Shown here: positions 53,776-63,075 of the stretch, piece by piece | How the letters are laid out: every line of letters begins with the position of its first letter | Position numbering within the stretch: the stretch's first letter is position 1 | NCBI RefSeq assembly: GCF_001412655.1 | Contig: NZ_CP012996.1 | Coordinates: 682,001-746,000 of the forward strand | Direction: 5' to 3' | DNA: 64,000 bases | Origin: Pedobacter sp. PACM 27299 | Lineage (GTDB): Bacteria; Bacteroidota; Bacteroidia; Sphingobacteriales; Sphingobacteriaceae | Notes under the pieces: model-generated | The model's database searches: none | Seen by the model: only the letters and a program-made list of their open reading frames with translations | What the model was told of the DNA's origin: nothing | Program-made: the position numbers and the translations under genes

Positions 53776-53816
53776 TGAACCCCAACAGTTGAAAGAAAAC
53801 TTTTGGGGTTCATTTT
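53776..53816. terminator. Terminator after the SMR gene
   Basis: A 10-bp stem (53776-53785 with 53803-53812) with a further inner pairing AGTT/AACT, followed by T4. It lies between convergent genes. Confidence 0.7.
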
Positions 53817-53918
53817 AGCGCATGGTCAGTCTGTTTTAAATATTAGCGCTTCTCTATTTACATGAGAACTTTGTTTTCAATCACATTTGTTCTTTCAGAT
53901 CACACCTTCTATTTTAAA

Positions 53919-54815
53919 TCAGACCATTTCTTTTTTAAATATCTCTTCGATCACTTTGATTTCTTCCGCATAGATGGTCTTCTTTCTGGTCGAGAAATAC
54001 AGCGTATTTTCAATCACATCATTTCCTTCCCAGATCACTTTCATCTGTCCGCTTTCTATTTCTTTTCGACATAAAAAGTCTGGAATGATGGCTACACCAT
54101 TTTGTCCGCTGATACAACGTACAATAGAGCTCAGGTTTGGTACAATGTAATTGGGCTTGAAGTCTGGGCGCTTATTAAAGTTAAGGTGCCAGAAACGCCT
54201 TAAATGCTCCATATCGGCAGTAGTGCCATACCAGGTTTGCTGTTTCAGCCAGGCATGGACCTCTTTCATGTCTCCTTTTTGCAGCAATTCCTCAAAACCA
54301 CTGGTGTCCGTTTTGCTGCCGGCAACAAGCACAATCTTCTCTTTTGAAAAGGGCAGGTAATTGATATTATTGGAATCCCCTTTTTGTGGGGTGATGATCA
54401 AGTCAAGGATGCCATTATCGAGGTCGCTGAGCATTTCCGGATATTCTCCGAATTTAATAATCACATTAAATGGGAGGCTTGGTAAATAAGATTCCAGGGT
54501 AAATTGAAAAGTTTCAAAACACATCCCGATGCTGATGGTGGGTGTATCCTTTTCTGTACTCTTATGAAAATGATGCTCCGCAGTTTCCAGTTTTGTGATT
54601 GCATCCAAGATGTAATTGTACAACACTTTACCTCTTTCCGTAGAGACCATTTTCCTGGAAGTCCGGTCGAATAGTTTATACCCTACATAGGCTTCTAAAG
54701 AATTGAGGTGTAAACTGACCCCAGGCTGAGAAATATACAATACCTCTGCTGCGCCGGTTAGCGTTCCCGTTTCATATATCGCTTTAAATGTTCTGAACCA
54801 TTCTAGATTAACCAT
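53919..54815 (-). CDS. LysR family transcriptional regulator
   Basis: The 298-residue regulator has the N-terminal winged helix (FKAIYETGTLTGAAEVLYISQPGVSLHLNSLE in about 9-40) and a periplasmic-binding-like effector domain. It is divergent from the NAD(P)H oxidoreductase gene at 55038, the usual layout for a LysR regulator and its target. The 222-base space between them contains matching divergent promoters and a 10-base inverted repeat. The effector is unknown; a quinone or electrophile would fit the target. Confidence 0.92.
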   Translation of the reverse strand: MVNLEWFRTFKAIYETGTLTGAAEVLYISQPGVSLHLNSLEAYVGYKLFDRTSRKMVSTERGKVLYNYILDAITKLETAEHHFHKSTEKDTPTISIGMCFETFQFTLESYLPSLPFNVIIKFGEYPEMLSDLDNGILDLIITPQKGDSNNINYLPFSKEKIVLVAGSKTDTSGFEELLQKGDMKEVHAWLKQQTWYGTTADMEHLRRFWHLNFNKRPDFKPNYIVPNLSSIVRCISGQNGVAIIPDFLCRKEIESGQMKVIWEGNDVIENTLYFSTRKKTIYAEEIKVIEEIFKKEMV

Positions 54816-54863
54816 TTGCTATTTATTATAGTTGTACTGTGTGATTGTTTTTCTATTATAATT

Positions 54864-54927
54864 ATGATACAAAGATATGATTTAAGTTATTTTAATTATA
54901 GAGTAAGTCTGCTTAATTTTGTATCAT
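54864..54927. promoter_or_regulatory. Mirrored divergent promoters with 10-base inverted repeat
   Basis: ATGATACAAA at 54864-54873 and its exact reverse complement TTTGTATCAT at 54918-54927 each overlap a -7 element: TATCTTTG on the minus strand (54870-54877) for LysR, TAATTTTG on the plus strand (54914-54921) for the oxidoreductase. The outward-facing ends are thus the same sequence, which may also be the regulator site. Confidence 0.55.
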
Positions 54928-55037
54928 CAAAAAGATAATAAGATTTATGATCCAGATCATTAGGTGATTAAGGATCAAAATCGTTTAAAGGTTAAACAAA
55001 AATGCTGAACCTAAGATCAGCGCTAAAAAAGATAAAA

Positions 55038-55679
55038 ATGAAAATATTTGTGATAAATGGTGGACAAGCTTTCGGTCATTCTGGTGGCCGCTTTAATGCA
55101 ACAGTTGCTGCAGAAACAATTAGCTTTTTCGAGAATCAACCTGGTTTTGAAGTAAAATCGACAAATGTGAATGATGATTATGATCCTTTAGCAGAGGTAG
55201 AAAAATACACCTGGGCAGACCTGGTCATTTATCATACTCCCATCTGGTGGTTTCAGGTGCCTCATGGATTGAAAAAATATATTGACGTGGTTTTTACCGT
55301 AGGACACAATAGAGGAATTTATAAAAGTGACGGCCGTTCTGCAGAAAATCCAGCCATTAACTATGGTACAGGTGGATTGTTAACTGGTAAAAAGTATCTA
55401 TTAACGACTTCCTGGAATGCGCCAAAAGAAGCTTTTACGCTTCCCGGAGAGTTCTTTGACCAAAAAAGTGTGGATGATGGCCCATTATTCGGATTCCACC
55501 GCATGAACGCTTTTACAGGGATGAAACCATTGCCAAGTCTGCATTTTCATGATGTGGAAAAGAATGCAGATGTGGAAACTGACTTGAAGAGATACCGGGC
55601 ACATTTAGCTGCGCTTTTTATTCCCGACGCTAATGCAGGGAGCTTGCAGGAATCTGAGCTTGAAGCGTCCGCCTTGTAA
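55038..55679 (+). CDS. NAD(P)H-dependent oxidoreductase, flavodoxin fold (MdaB-like)
   Basis: From the ATG at 55038 the protein has 213 residues and begins MKIFVINGGQAFGHSGG, the FMN/FAD phosphate loop of MdaB/DT-diaphorase-type quinone reductases. The motifs YHTPIWWFQVPHGLKKYIDVVF and TTSWNAPKEAF are typical. A longer frame starts at 55002 but would add 12 basic residues before the conserved start; 55038 is preceded by an A-rich stretch usual for Bacteroidota and is preferred. It reduces quinones or related electrophiles. Divergent from the LysR gene, and probably induced by it. Confidence 0.9.
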   Translation: MKIFVINGGQAFGHSGGRFNATVAAETISFFENQPGFEVKSTNVNDDYDPLAEVEKYTWADLVIYHTPIWWFQVPHGLKKYIDVVFTVGHNRGIYKSDGRSAENPAINYGTGGLLTGKKYLLTTSWNAPKEAFTLPGEFFDQKSVDDGPLFGFHRMNAFTGMKPLPSLHFHDVEKNADVETDLKRYRAHLAALFIPDANAGSLQESELEASAL

Positions 55680-55770
55680 AAATTGCAGTCAGTGAACGAC
55701 TTGTTTTTGTGCCTAACTCTGGAAAATGATGCATCTCAAATCATTCATTTTAGAATCAAGCAACCGACCT

Positions 55771-55810
55771 GAAAAGGGTCGTTTCCACAGTGAAACGGCC
55801 CTTTTCTTTT
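55771..55810 (+). terminator. Terminator after the oxidoreductase gene
   Basis: A 15-bp stem (55771-55785 with 55792-55806, one mismatch) with a 6-base loop and T-rich tail. Confidence 0.85.
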
Positions 55811-55882
55811 GATAGGTAAAAATTAGTTATTTCTTTATTTGCCACCCTTTTAATGGTAACTTAGAATAATAGATAATTCCTT

Positions 55883-56773
55883 ATGTCGAATATTAAACTG
55901 ATTATTGAAGAGCGAGCGAGTAATATTGGTAATTTTATGGTGGGCAGGCTGCTGCCATTCCGTGAAAAAAGAATGGTAGGCCCATTTGCTTTTATCGACC
56001 ACATGGGGCCTGTTTGTTTAAGTGACCATGAAAATCTTGATGTTCCTCCACATCCACATATCGGACTTTCTACGCTTACTTATCTTTTTGAAGGCAGTAT
56101 TATGCACAAGGATAGCCTGGCAAATGAAATTGAAATTAAACCTGGACAAGTCAACTGGATGACCGCCGGAAAGGGAATAGTTCATTCCGAACGTACACCT
56201 GCCCACTTACGTCATTCTGATAAAATGCTTCATGGCTTACAAATTTGGGTGGCCTTACCCAAAGATCTGGAACACATGGAACCCGAATTTTTTCATGTAG
56301 AGGCTGAAGATATTCCATTCTGGGAACAAGATGGTGTCTCTATTAAACTGATCGCTGGTACTGCTTTTGGAAAGCAATCTCCGGTACCTGTTTACAGTCC
56401 GCTTTATTTCCTGGAATTGAAAACAAAAACGCGTAAAACCGTTAAAATTGGCGAAGATTTATTCGGAGAAAGTGGATTGTACATCTTAGCGGGCGCGATC
56501 GAAAGTGAAGGATTTACCTATGAACCGAAACAGCTGCTAGTCGCTAATGACAGTAAACTGTGTGAATTTGTGATGCAGGAAAATACGACGGTCTACCTAT
56601 TTGGCGGTACTACTTTTCCAGAGGAGCGTTTTATCTATTGGAATTTTGTGGCTACTTCTAAAGAAATTATTGAACAGGCTAAAAATAAATGGCTGGAGCA
56701 GTCTTTTGAAAGAGTCCCTGGAGAAACAGATTTTGTTCCTTTGCCAGAGCAAGGGAGGAGTATAAAAAGTTAG
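55883..56773 (+). CDS. Pirin family protein
   Basis: The 296-residue bicupin has the pirin metal-site motif HPHIGLSTLTYLFEG (about 57-71; HxH plus later Glu/His in MTAGKGIVHSE, around 100) and the C-terminal pirin domain. Some pirins have quercetin dioxygenase activity; many act in redox stress. It follows the MdaB-like gene in the same direction but is separated by a terminator. A small acetyltransferase gene follows after 16 bases. Confidence 0.92.
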   Translation: MSNIKLIIEERASNIGNFMVGRLLPFREKRMVGPFAFIDHMGPVCLSDHENLDVPPHPHIGLSTLTYLFEGSIMHKDSLANEIEIKPGQVNWMTAGKGIVHSERTPAHLRHSDKMLHGLQIWVALPKDLEHMEPEFFHVEAEDIPFWEQDGVSIKLIAGTAFGKQSPVPVYSPLYFLELKTKTRKTVKIGEDLFGESGLYILAGAIESEGFTYEPKQLLVANDSKLCEFVMQENTTVYLFGGTTFPEERFIYWNFVATSKEIIEQAKNKWLEQSFERVPGETDFVPLPEQGRSIKS

Positions 56774-56789
56774 ATTTAAATTTATTCTT

Positions 56790-57071
56790 ATGAAAATTGA
56801 ACATCTAAATGAAAATAAAGGTGGCTATTTTAAAGCTGTAAATGAAGGCAAGACTGCGGCAATTATGAACTATGCCTGGGCTGGCCCGGGAAAAATCGTA
56901 ATCGAGCATACAGAGGTCAAGCCAGATTACTCCGGACAAGGTTTAGGAAAGGATTTAGTATTCGCAGCGGTAGACTATGCCAGGCTACAGAAAGTAAAGA
57001 TCCTTCCACTGTGTCCATTTGCTAAAAGTATCTTCAATAAGAATGAATCACTGAATGACGTGCTTTTTTAA
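56790..57071 (+). CDS. Small GNAT-fold acetyltransferase (YidJ/NATD1-like)
   Basis: The 93-residue protein is a one-domain GNAT of the NATD1/YidJ type: IEHTEVKPDYSGQGLGKDLVFAAVDYAR contains the acetyl-CoA loop (Q/GxGxG/A, here SGQGLG near 50), and LPLCPFAKSIFNKN the C-terminal strand with a conserved Cys. The target is unknown. It is probably co-transcribed with pirin. Confidence 0.9.
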   Translation: MKIEHLNENKGGYFKAVNEGKTAAIMNYAWAGPGKIVIEHTEVKPDYSGQGLGKDLVFAAVDYARLQKVKILPLCPFAKSIFNKNESLNDVLF

Positions 57072-57076
57072 AAGTT

Positions 57077-57108
57077 GAACCGGCTATCCCCCGCAATGGT
57101 GCCGGTTC
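57077..57108. terminator. Possible hairpin between convergent genes
   Basis: An 8-bp inverted repeat (57077-57084 with 57101-57108) with a 16-base loop lies between the acetyltransferase and CoA-transferase genes. There is no T run, so it is a weak terminator candidate. Confidence 0.35.
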
Positions 57109-57188
57109 CCCCCATAATAGAAATTCATTAATATCCAGATAATGAACGATTCAAATAAACAGTAGATTAACGCTATTGAATAGTAGTA

Positions 57189-58469
57189 TTATTGGTTAAA
57201 GCGCTCATGGAAGGCGCGATCCAATTCCTCTCTGTGCATGGGATGGGCAAGGCTGATCAAAGCTTTGGCTCTTTGTTTTAAGCTCATTCCAAACAAGTTA
57301 ACTTTGCCATATTCTGTCACAATCCAGTGTACATGCCCTCTGGTGGTCACTACGCCAGCTCCTTGTTTCAGGAAAGGAACAATTCTGGAAATGCCTTTTG
57401 AGGTTATGGAAGGGAGGGCAATGATTGGTTTTCCACCTTCAGAGAGGGAGGCACCATGGATAAAATCCATTTGTCCGCCAATACCGGAGTACTGATAAGT
57501 ACCCATAGAATCCGCACAGATCTGACCGGTTAAGTCCAGCTCGATCGCTGAATTAATGGCAGTTACTTTAGGGTTTTTTCTAATGATGCTGGTATCATTT
57601 GCATAAGAGATGTCCATCACACGAACAATAGGATTGTCATTTACAAAATCATATAATTTCCGAGTGCCGATCATAAAAGAGGTGATGGACTTGCCGCGGT
57701 TTATCTTTTTAAGACTATTATTGATCACCCCATTTTGAATTAATGGAATCACCCCATCGGAAAGCATCTCTGTATGTAAGCCCAGATTTTTATGGCCGGT
57801 TAAGTTTTTCAATACCTGATCAGGAATACCGCCAATTCCCAGCTGCAGAGTGGCGCCATCTTCTACTAAAGAGGCAATATGTGCACCGATGGTAATCGTT
57901 GCTTCACTGGTTTTTGCAGAATAATCCACCTCTGGTAATTCCTGTTCAAAATAAACCAGGGAGTTAATGGCAGAAATGTGTACAAAACCATCACCATGTG
58001 TTCTCGGCATTTTTGGATTTACCTGGGCGATGATATGTTTTGCGGTATCTACCGCTGCTCTGGCAATGTCTACAGAAGTTCCTAAGGAGCAATATCCATG
58101 GGCATCAGGCTCAGAAACCTGGATCAGGGCCACATCAATCGGTAAAAATCCTTCTTTAAACAGTTTTGGAATCTGACTTAAAAAAATGGGGATGTAATCT
58201 CCATTCATGCTATTGGCTACCGCCCTGGTATTTGCCGATACGAATAGGGAATTAAAGAAAAAGCTTTCGCGATAAGGGCTTTGATTGAAATCAACATCTC
58301 CAAGTGTAGTGATGCTGGTGATCTCTACATTTTTAAGTTCCTGATGTCTTTTTTGTAAGGTTTTAATCAGGTGAACCGGCGTAGCGGCACTGCCATGAAT
58401 AAATACGCGATCACCTGATTTAATGGCTTGCAGGGCTTGTTCTGCGGTAGTATAGTTTGGAACATTCAT
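57189..58469 (-). CDS. Acetyl-CoA hydrolase / CoA-transferase family protein
   Basis: The 426-residue protein belongs to the class I CoA-transferase group that includes acetyl-CoA hydrolase, succinyl-CoA:acetate and 4-hydroxybutyrate CoA-transferases. It shows LQLGIGGIPDQVLKNL (about 205-220) and LGLHTEMLSDG with the catalytic Glu forming the CoA thioester, plus GGQMDFIHGA. It could make acetate from acetyl-CoA or exchange CoA with succinate. It stands alone, downstream of the sterol-desaturase operon. Confidence 0.9.
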   Translation of the reverse strand: MNVPNYTTAEQALQAIKSGDRVFIHGSAATPVHLIKTLQKRHQELKNVEITSITTLGDVDFNQSPYRESFFFNSLFVSANTRAVANSMNGDYIPIFLSQIPKLFKEGFLPIDVALIQVSEPDAHGYCSLGTSVDIARAAVDTAKHIIAQVNPKMPRTHGDGFVHISAINSLVYFEQELPEVDYSAKTSEATITIGAHIASLVEDGATLQLGIGGIPDQVLKNLTGHKNLGLHTEMLSDGVIPLIQNGVINNSLKKINRGKSITSFMIGTRKLYDFVNDNPIVRVMDISYANDTSIIRKNPKVTAINSAIELDLTGQICADSMGTYQYSGIGGQMDFIHGASLSEGGKPIIALPSITSKGISRIVPFLKQGAGVVTTRGHVHWIVTEYGKVNLFGMSLKQRAKALISLAHPMHREELDRAFHERFNQ

Positions 58470-58606
58470 AGGTTTTGATGCTGCTTTAAGGAAATTTGGA
58501 GTTAGACTCCTTACCTAACAAAAAGGTAAGGATTTTGTGCTAAATCTCTTTACAAATCGCCGTAAAGCAGCTGATCTAAATCATGAAAATAACTGACCTT
58601 CGTCAG

Positions 58607-59506
58607 CTAGGCTCCTGCCTGATCCTGGAGCTCTTTCTGCAATATCTTTGAGGTTTTACCATTTCCGTCATGACTCCATCCCGGAGGATTAAACATATAT
58701 TTCAGTTTATTCTTCCATCCCGGTGCTTTTTTAACATCATCAGAAAGTGCAATCAGCTCATGAAAAATAATATTTACTGCGCCCTGGCCTTCCGGCTGTG
58801 TGGTTAAGCCATAGTGGATTTCCTCTTCCGGTATTTCCTCCTGAAAAGTACCGAACCAGCGGTCCCATAAAATCAGAACCATACCCATGTTTTTATCCAG
58901 ATAACGCACGTTACTGGCATGGTGAACGCGGTGATGTGAAGGTGTCACAAAGATATATTCGATCCATGGATGAAGTTTTCCGATGGCCTGCGTATGCACG
59001 AGATTGCCATAAATCTGAGTAATCAGGTAGGCGAAAAGTATGTCAAAGGCATTGAAGCCCATAAAAGCCAGTGGCAAATAGAAAAATACGCGGTATAGAG
59101 GTTCAAATACGGTAGACCTGAAACCTGTGGTCAGGTTGAAAAATTCCGAAGAATGGTGGGTCACATGCATCGCCCAGAATAGGCGTACATAATGGCCAGT
59201 GGTATGCAGCAGCCAGTAAAGCAGGTCCTGAGCCAGAATCAATACGATCCAATACAGCCACACATTGGAAATTTCAAACAGACGATAATGCTCGTAACAA
59301 TAATCCAATAGGAAGAAAGTGGCAGTTTTCATGGTCAGGTTAACGATAAACGCTACTGCCATCAGGTACACATTGGTTAAAGTATCACGTCCATGATACA
59401 CTTTTTTATCATGGACGTAACTAAAGTACATTTCTACTAAAGTAAGGATTACAACAAAGCCAAAGAGGGCAACAATGCTCAGGTTTTTGTCTACTAATTC
59501 ATTCAT
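58607..59506 (-). CDS. Sterol desaturase / fatty acid hydroxylase family membrane protein
   Basis: The 299-residue protein has four to five membrane helices and the diiron His-box pattern: HTTGH (about 100), HVTHHSS (near 115), and HHRVHH (about 190). These enzymes hydroxylate or desaturate lipids, carotenoids or sterol-like compounds. It starts one base after the stop of the DUF4249 gene, so it is translated with a TonB-receptor operon, an unusual partner. A link to the carotenoid-type genes elsewhere is possible but not shown. Confidence 0.9.
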   Translation of the reverse strand: MNELVDKNLSIVALFGFVVILTLVEMYFSYVHDKKVYHGRDTLTNVYLMAVAFIVNLTMKTATFFLLDYCYEHYRLFEISNVWLYWIVLILAQDLLYWLLHTTGHYVRLFWAMHVTHHSSEFFNLTTGFRSTVFEPLYRVFFYLPLAFMGFNAFDILFAYLITQIYGNLVHTQAIGKLHPWIEYIFVTPSHHRVHHASNVRYLDKNMGMVLILWDRWFGTFQEEIPEEEIHYGLTTQPEGQGAVNIIFHELIALSDDVKKAPGWKNKLKYMFNPPGWSHDGNGKTSKILQKELQDQAGA

Positions 59507-59507
59507 C

Positions 59508-60302
59508 TTATGGGATCACTAACGTTCTTTTTTCTGTGGTATGTGCACTGAAAAAGCCGAGTGCGCCATTTGTTATATTGCTCAGTGGATTGGCAGGGGC
59601 AGCTCCATTATCAGAGCCTTCCGCAGCAGACAGACTGAAAAGGTAAAGGTAAACAGAAGGATCAATACTATGCATTTCGATACCTAATTTGTCTCCTTTT
59701 TTAAAGTTCCTTGACAAATCATCGGTTTTGTTTTCAAAAATGACAGCCGTTGTTACTTCCTGACCGGGAGTGAATTGATCGTTCATCATGCTGTAGTTCC
59801 TTTGACGTCTGCCATTGTGAAACAGCTCAAACCAGTAAAAGTTTGTCACGTTTGCCGGATCCTTATATTTTACATAAGTGGTGACTTTCAAGCTGTCAAA
59901 ATCTTTGGCTTTCAGGTAAAAATCATCAAAAGGGACTACTAAAGGCATAGTGCTGGAAGCTTTGAAAGTTTCACCTTCTACAACAACAGTCAAATGATAA
60001 GTTTGACCTGGAATACCGGTTAAAGTTGATAATTTATATACCCCCGGACTATCTTCCAGCAGGGTATAAGCAGTGCCATTGTTTTCTATCTTCACTACTG
60101 CACCACTCAATCCGCTAAAAGGGTTGGTATCCTTAAAGTTTCTGGTTTTGCTGAGCAATACAGTACAGGAACCAGGTTCATTGGTAAGCGTACCTTCAAT
60201 CACGTATTTTACTTCGTTATCCTTGTATTTTAAGTCGATCACCTTTTCACAGGAACCTAGTAATATAGGGAAGAGCAGGAGGATATAAGCTATGTTTTTC
60301 AT
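59508..60302 (-). CDS. DUF4249 lipoprotein, partner of TonB-dependent receptor
   Basis: The 264-residue lipoprotein (lipobox ILLGSC, Cys near 18) starts with the DUF4249 pattern CEKVIDLKYKDNEVKYVIEG, a beta-sandwich domain found beside TonB receptors in Bacteroidota. It is 21 bases downstream of the receptor gene and one base before the sterol-desaturase gene. It probably sits on the outer membrane and helps the receptor, in the way SusD-like proteins do, but there is no homology to SusD. Substrate unknown. Confidence 0.88.
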   Translation of the reverse strand: MKNIAYILLLFPILLGSCEKVIDLKYKDNEVKYVIEGTLTNEPGSCTVLLSKTRNFKDTNPFSGLSGAVVKIENNGTAYTLLEDSPGVYKLSTLTGIPGQTYHLTVVVEGETFKASSTMPLVVPFDDFYLKAKDFDSLKVTTYVKYKDPANVTNFYWFELFHNGRRQRNYSMMNDQFTPGQEVTTAVIFENKTDDLSRNFKKGDKLGIEMHSIDPSVYLYLFSLSAAEGSDNGAAPANPLSNITNGALGFFSAHTTEKRTLVIP

Positions 60303-60323
60303 GTGGGTATTTTTGTAGGGTCT

Positions 60324-62969
60324 TTAAAATTTGAAATCGTAAGAGATGGAAGGAACGAACCTAAACAGACTGGTTTTTACCGCTTCTGTTATGTTTGGTT
60401 GATTTTCATTCTCACGGAAAGCGATTCTGTAAGCATTTGCTCTGCCATAAGCATTGTACAAGCTAAAGCTCAGTTCAGAAGAGAAGTTTTTTCTCTTTTT
60501 CAAGATATGGGTAGCACCAACATCCAATCGGTGATAAGCAGGCATACGGTCTGCATTTCTCTCGGAGTAATAAAAATAACTTTCTCCAAGTAAGGTATAT
60601 TTCGCATTAGGGAAGGTTACGGCATTTCCGGTTGCAAATACCCAGTTGGCAGAGAAGGACCATTTCTTGTTCAGCTCATATAGAGCCACAATGGAAATAT
60701 CGTGCGTCCGGTCTTGTCGGGTATTGTACCAGTCATTGTTGTTGATGCCATCTACCTGTCTTTCTGATTTAGAAAGGGTATAAGCCAGCCATCCGGTTAG
60801 TTTTCCTGTTTTCTTCTTCAACAGCCATTCCACACCATAAGCACGTCCTTTACCAAAAAGCAATTGCGTTTCTATCGGTTTATTGGTATAAATATCTGCC
60901 CCATTTCTGTAGTCGATCTGGTTTTTTAAGTCTTTGTAATAGGTTTCTATGGTCAACTCATAACGGTCTCCGCTTAGGTTTTTATAATAACCTAAGGATA
61001 CCTGATCGCTAAGTTCCGGTTTAATGATGTTCGTACTAGCTGTCCACCTGTCTATTGGCGAAGCAGAATTGGAATTTGAAATCAGGTGTAAATTCTGTGC
61101 ATTACGTACATAAGATGCTTTAATGGCTGCAGATTCAGAAAGTTGGAAGGAGGCTGCAATTCTAGGTTCCAGATTCACATAAGTTTTCACCACTTCTCCT
61201 CTTTTGTAGGTAGTTTCTGAAGTCACCTGCCCGGCAGGGTTGATGTCATAGTAAGTGCCTTTACCCAGAATACTGAACGCGGATAAGCGCAAACCATACG
61301 TTAAGCTGAAACCATCAGAAACTTTCCAGGTATTACTCGCATAAATTGCATTCTCTAAAGAGTAGCGGTTTTCCAGATCTTGAGAAACCATGCCTGAATT
61401 ACCTTCTGCACGTACTTCTCCTGGTTTAATCGTATGAAAAATAGAATTTAAACCAAAACTCAGTGTGTTGTTCCCATTGATATACCATTGCAGGTCTTCT
61501 TTGAAGTTCCAGTCTCTGATTTGAGAAAATAGGGATAAAGAGCTTTCATCTTCTTCGGCCTTGATCTTATAATTGTAATTACTAAAAATCAGGGAGGTAT
61601 TGGAGAATAGTCTGCTGTTGAACAAGTGATTCCAACGGACAGTAGCCGTCGCATTTCCCCAGTTGATTCCGGCCAGCTGATCGGCAGCCAATACATCTCT
61701 TCCAAAATATCCGGATACGAAGATCCTGTCTTTCTCGCCCAGAATATAATTCGCCTTCGCATTTACGTCATAGAAATAAAGACTGCTGCTATTAATCGTG
61801 GAGTCATTAGAAAGTTTCAGGAAGGCATCCAGATAAGTTCTACGGGCAGAAATGAGGAAGGAAGACTTCTCTTTTTGTATCGGTCCTTCTACGTTTAAGC
61901 GGGCAGCAATCATTCCGACACCACCGCTGACGCCAAATTTCTGAAGATTTCCATCGTTCATTTTTACATCCATCACAGACGATAATCCACCGCCATATTG
62001 TGCAGGCATGCCACTTTTATAAAGCGTTACATTTTTAATTGCATCAGAATTGAAGGTAGAAAAGAAGCCTAAAAGGTGGGAAGCGCCATATACTGGTGCT
62101 TCATCCAGCAGGATCATGTTCTGATCTGCACTGCCTCCGCGGACAAAAAAGCCTCCAGAGCCTTCTCCTGCAGATTTTACACCTGGTAAAAGCTGCAGTG
62201 TTTTGATTACGTCACGTTCTCCAAGTACCATCGGAATATTTTTCGTTTCGGTCAGGTTGATGCGTTCCATTCCCATCTGGGGATTTTCAATGTTTCTCCT
62301 TGCGCTGGTAGAAGTGATGCTCACTGTTTCCAGTTCATTGGCATCTTCTTCTAAAAGAATATTCAAGCGCATAGGCCCATTCAGGTCGACTGTTTTCGTC
62401 ATACTGCGGAAACCAATGGCCGAAACTTCTATTTGCTGTGTTCCTTTTGGCAAGCTGATCGAATAAAAACCATATTCATTACTTAAGGTCGCCACTTTAG
62501 TTCCAGCCCATCTTATGGTAGCAGCGATCAGCGTTTCTCCGGTTTTAGAAGAAGAGATCGTACCACTTAAACTGTACTTGTCTGCGCTCTTTGCCGGATT
62601 TGCCGCCGGATCGGCCATCGGCTTTTTTGCTTTCGTCGCGTCATATTGCAGGTGAATCTCCTGGTCCAGCGCATTGAATTTAAAAGGCTGACCAGTAAGT
62701 GCCATCGTCAGCACCTCATTTAAGGTTTTATTTTTAGCCTCTACAGAAATCTTTACCTTACTATTGGCCACTTGCTCATTGTAAGTAAATTTCACCTGTG
62801 TCAGTTTACTGATCTTGTCCAAAGCAGTTTTTAAAGGTTCTTCTTTTAGGCTGATGCTCAATCGCTTTTCTAATGGTGTTTGTGCATGAGCCTGCATTTG
62901 TATCAGGAGTAGGAATAGTAACATCAAGGCAACAACTGCCAGGAACCTTTTAGGTCCGTATTTTTTCAT
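60324..62969 (-). CDS. TonB-dependent receptor with STN and carboxypeptidase-like domains (FecA-type)
   Basis: The 881-residue receptor has a signal peptide (to about AHAQ), an STN secretin/TonB N-terminal domain (LSISLKEEPLKTALDKIS region, about 35-105), a carboxypeptidase-D regulatory-like domain (TISSSKTGETLIAATI, about 135-210), a plug (IPMVLGERDVIKTLQLLPGVKS, about 245-355) and a 22-strand barrel ending in Phe (SYDFKF). The STN domain and the FecR gene upstream mean it both imports a compound and signals through an ECF sigma factor. The DUF4249 partner and sterol-desaturase gene are downstream in the operon. Confidence 0.95.
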   Translation of the reverse strand: MKKYGPKRFLAVVALMLLFLLLIQMQAHAQTPLEKRLSISLKEEPLKTALDKISKLTQVKFTYNEQVANSKVKISVEAKNKTLNEVLTMALTGQPFKFNALDQEIHLQYDATKAKKPMADPAANPAKSADKYSLSGTISSSKTGETLIAATIRWAGTKVATLSNEYGFYSISLPKGTQQIEVSAIGFRSMTKTVDLNGPMRLNILLEEDANELETVSITSTSARRNIENPQMGMERINLTETKNIPMVLGERDVIKTLQLLPGVKSAGEGSGGFFVRGGSADQNMILLDEAPVYGASHLLGFFSTFNSDAIKNVTLYKSGMPAQYGGGLSSVMDVKMNDGNLQKFGVSGGVGMIAARLNVEGPIQKEKSSFLISARRTYLDAFLKLSNDSTINSSSLYFYDVNAKANYILGEKDRIFVSGYFGRDVLAADQLAGINWGNATATVRWNHLFNSRLFSNTSLIFSNYNYKIKAEEDESSLSLFSQIRDWNFKEDLQWYINGNNTLSFGLNSIFHTIKPGEVRAEGNSGMVSQDLENRYSLENAIYASNTWKVSDGFSLTYGLRLSAFSILGKGTYYDINPAGQVTSETTYKRGEVVKTYVNLEPRIAASFQLSESAAIKASYVRNAQNLHLISNSNSASPIDRWTASTNIIKPELSDQVSLGYYKNLSGDRYELTIETYYKDLKNQIDYRNGADIYTNKPIETQLLFGKGRAYGVEWLLKKKTGKLTGWLAYTLSKSERQVDGINNNDWYNTRQDRTHDISIVALYELNKKWSFSANWVFATGNAVTFPNAKYTLLGESYFYYSERNADRMPAYHRLDVGATHILKKRKNFSSELSFSLYNAYGRANAYRIAFRENENQPNITEAVKTSLFRFVPSISYDFKF

Positions 62970-63075
62970 AACTTTATATTAAATGTTGATTTTATTTGCC
63001 CTTAAGTTCTCAAGGCTGGGGCATTTGAAATTTATTGAGGTAATTGTCCGGTCTTCTTTTCTAGAAACCGGACAT

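Noticed and set aside
58509..58531. 8-bp hairpin with T run on the plus strand upstream of the CoA-transferase gene
   Set aside because: The T run is on the strand that carries no gene here, so it is not a convincing terminator for either neighbour.
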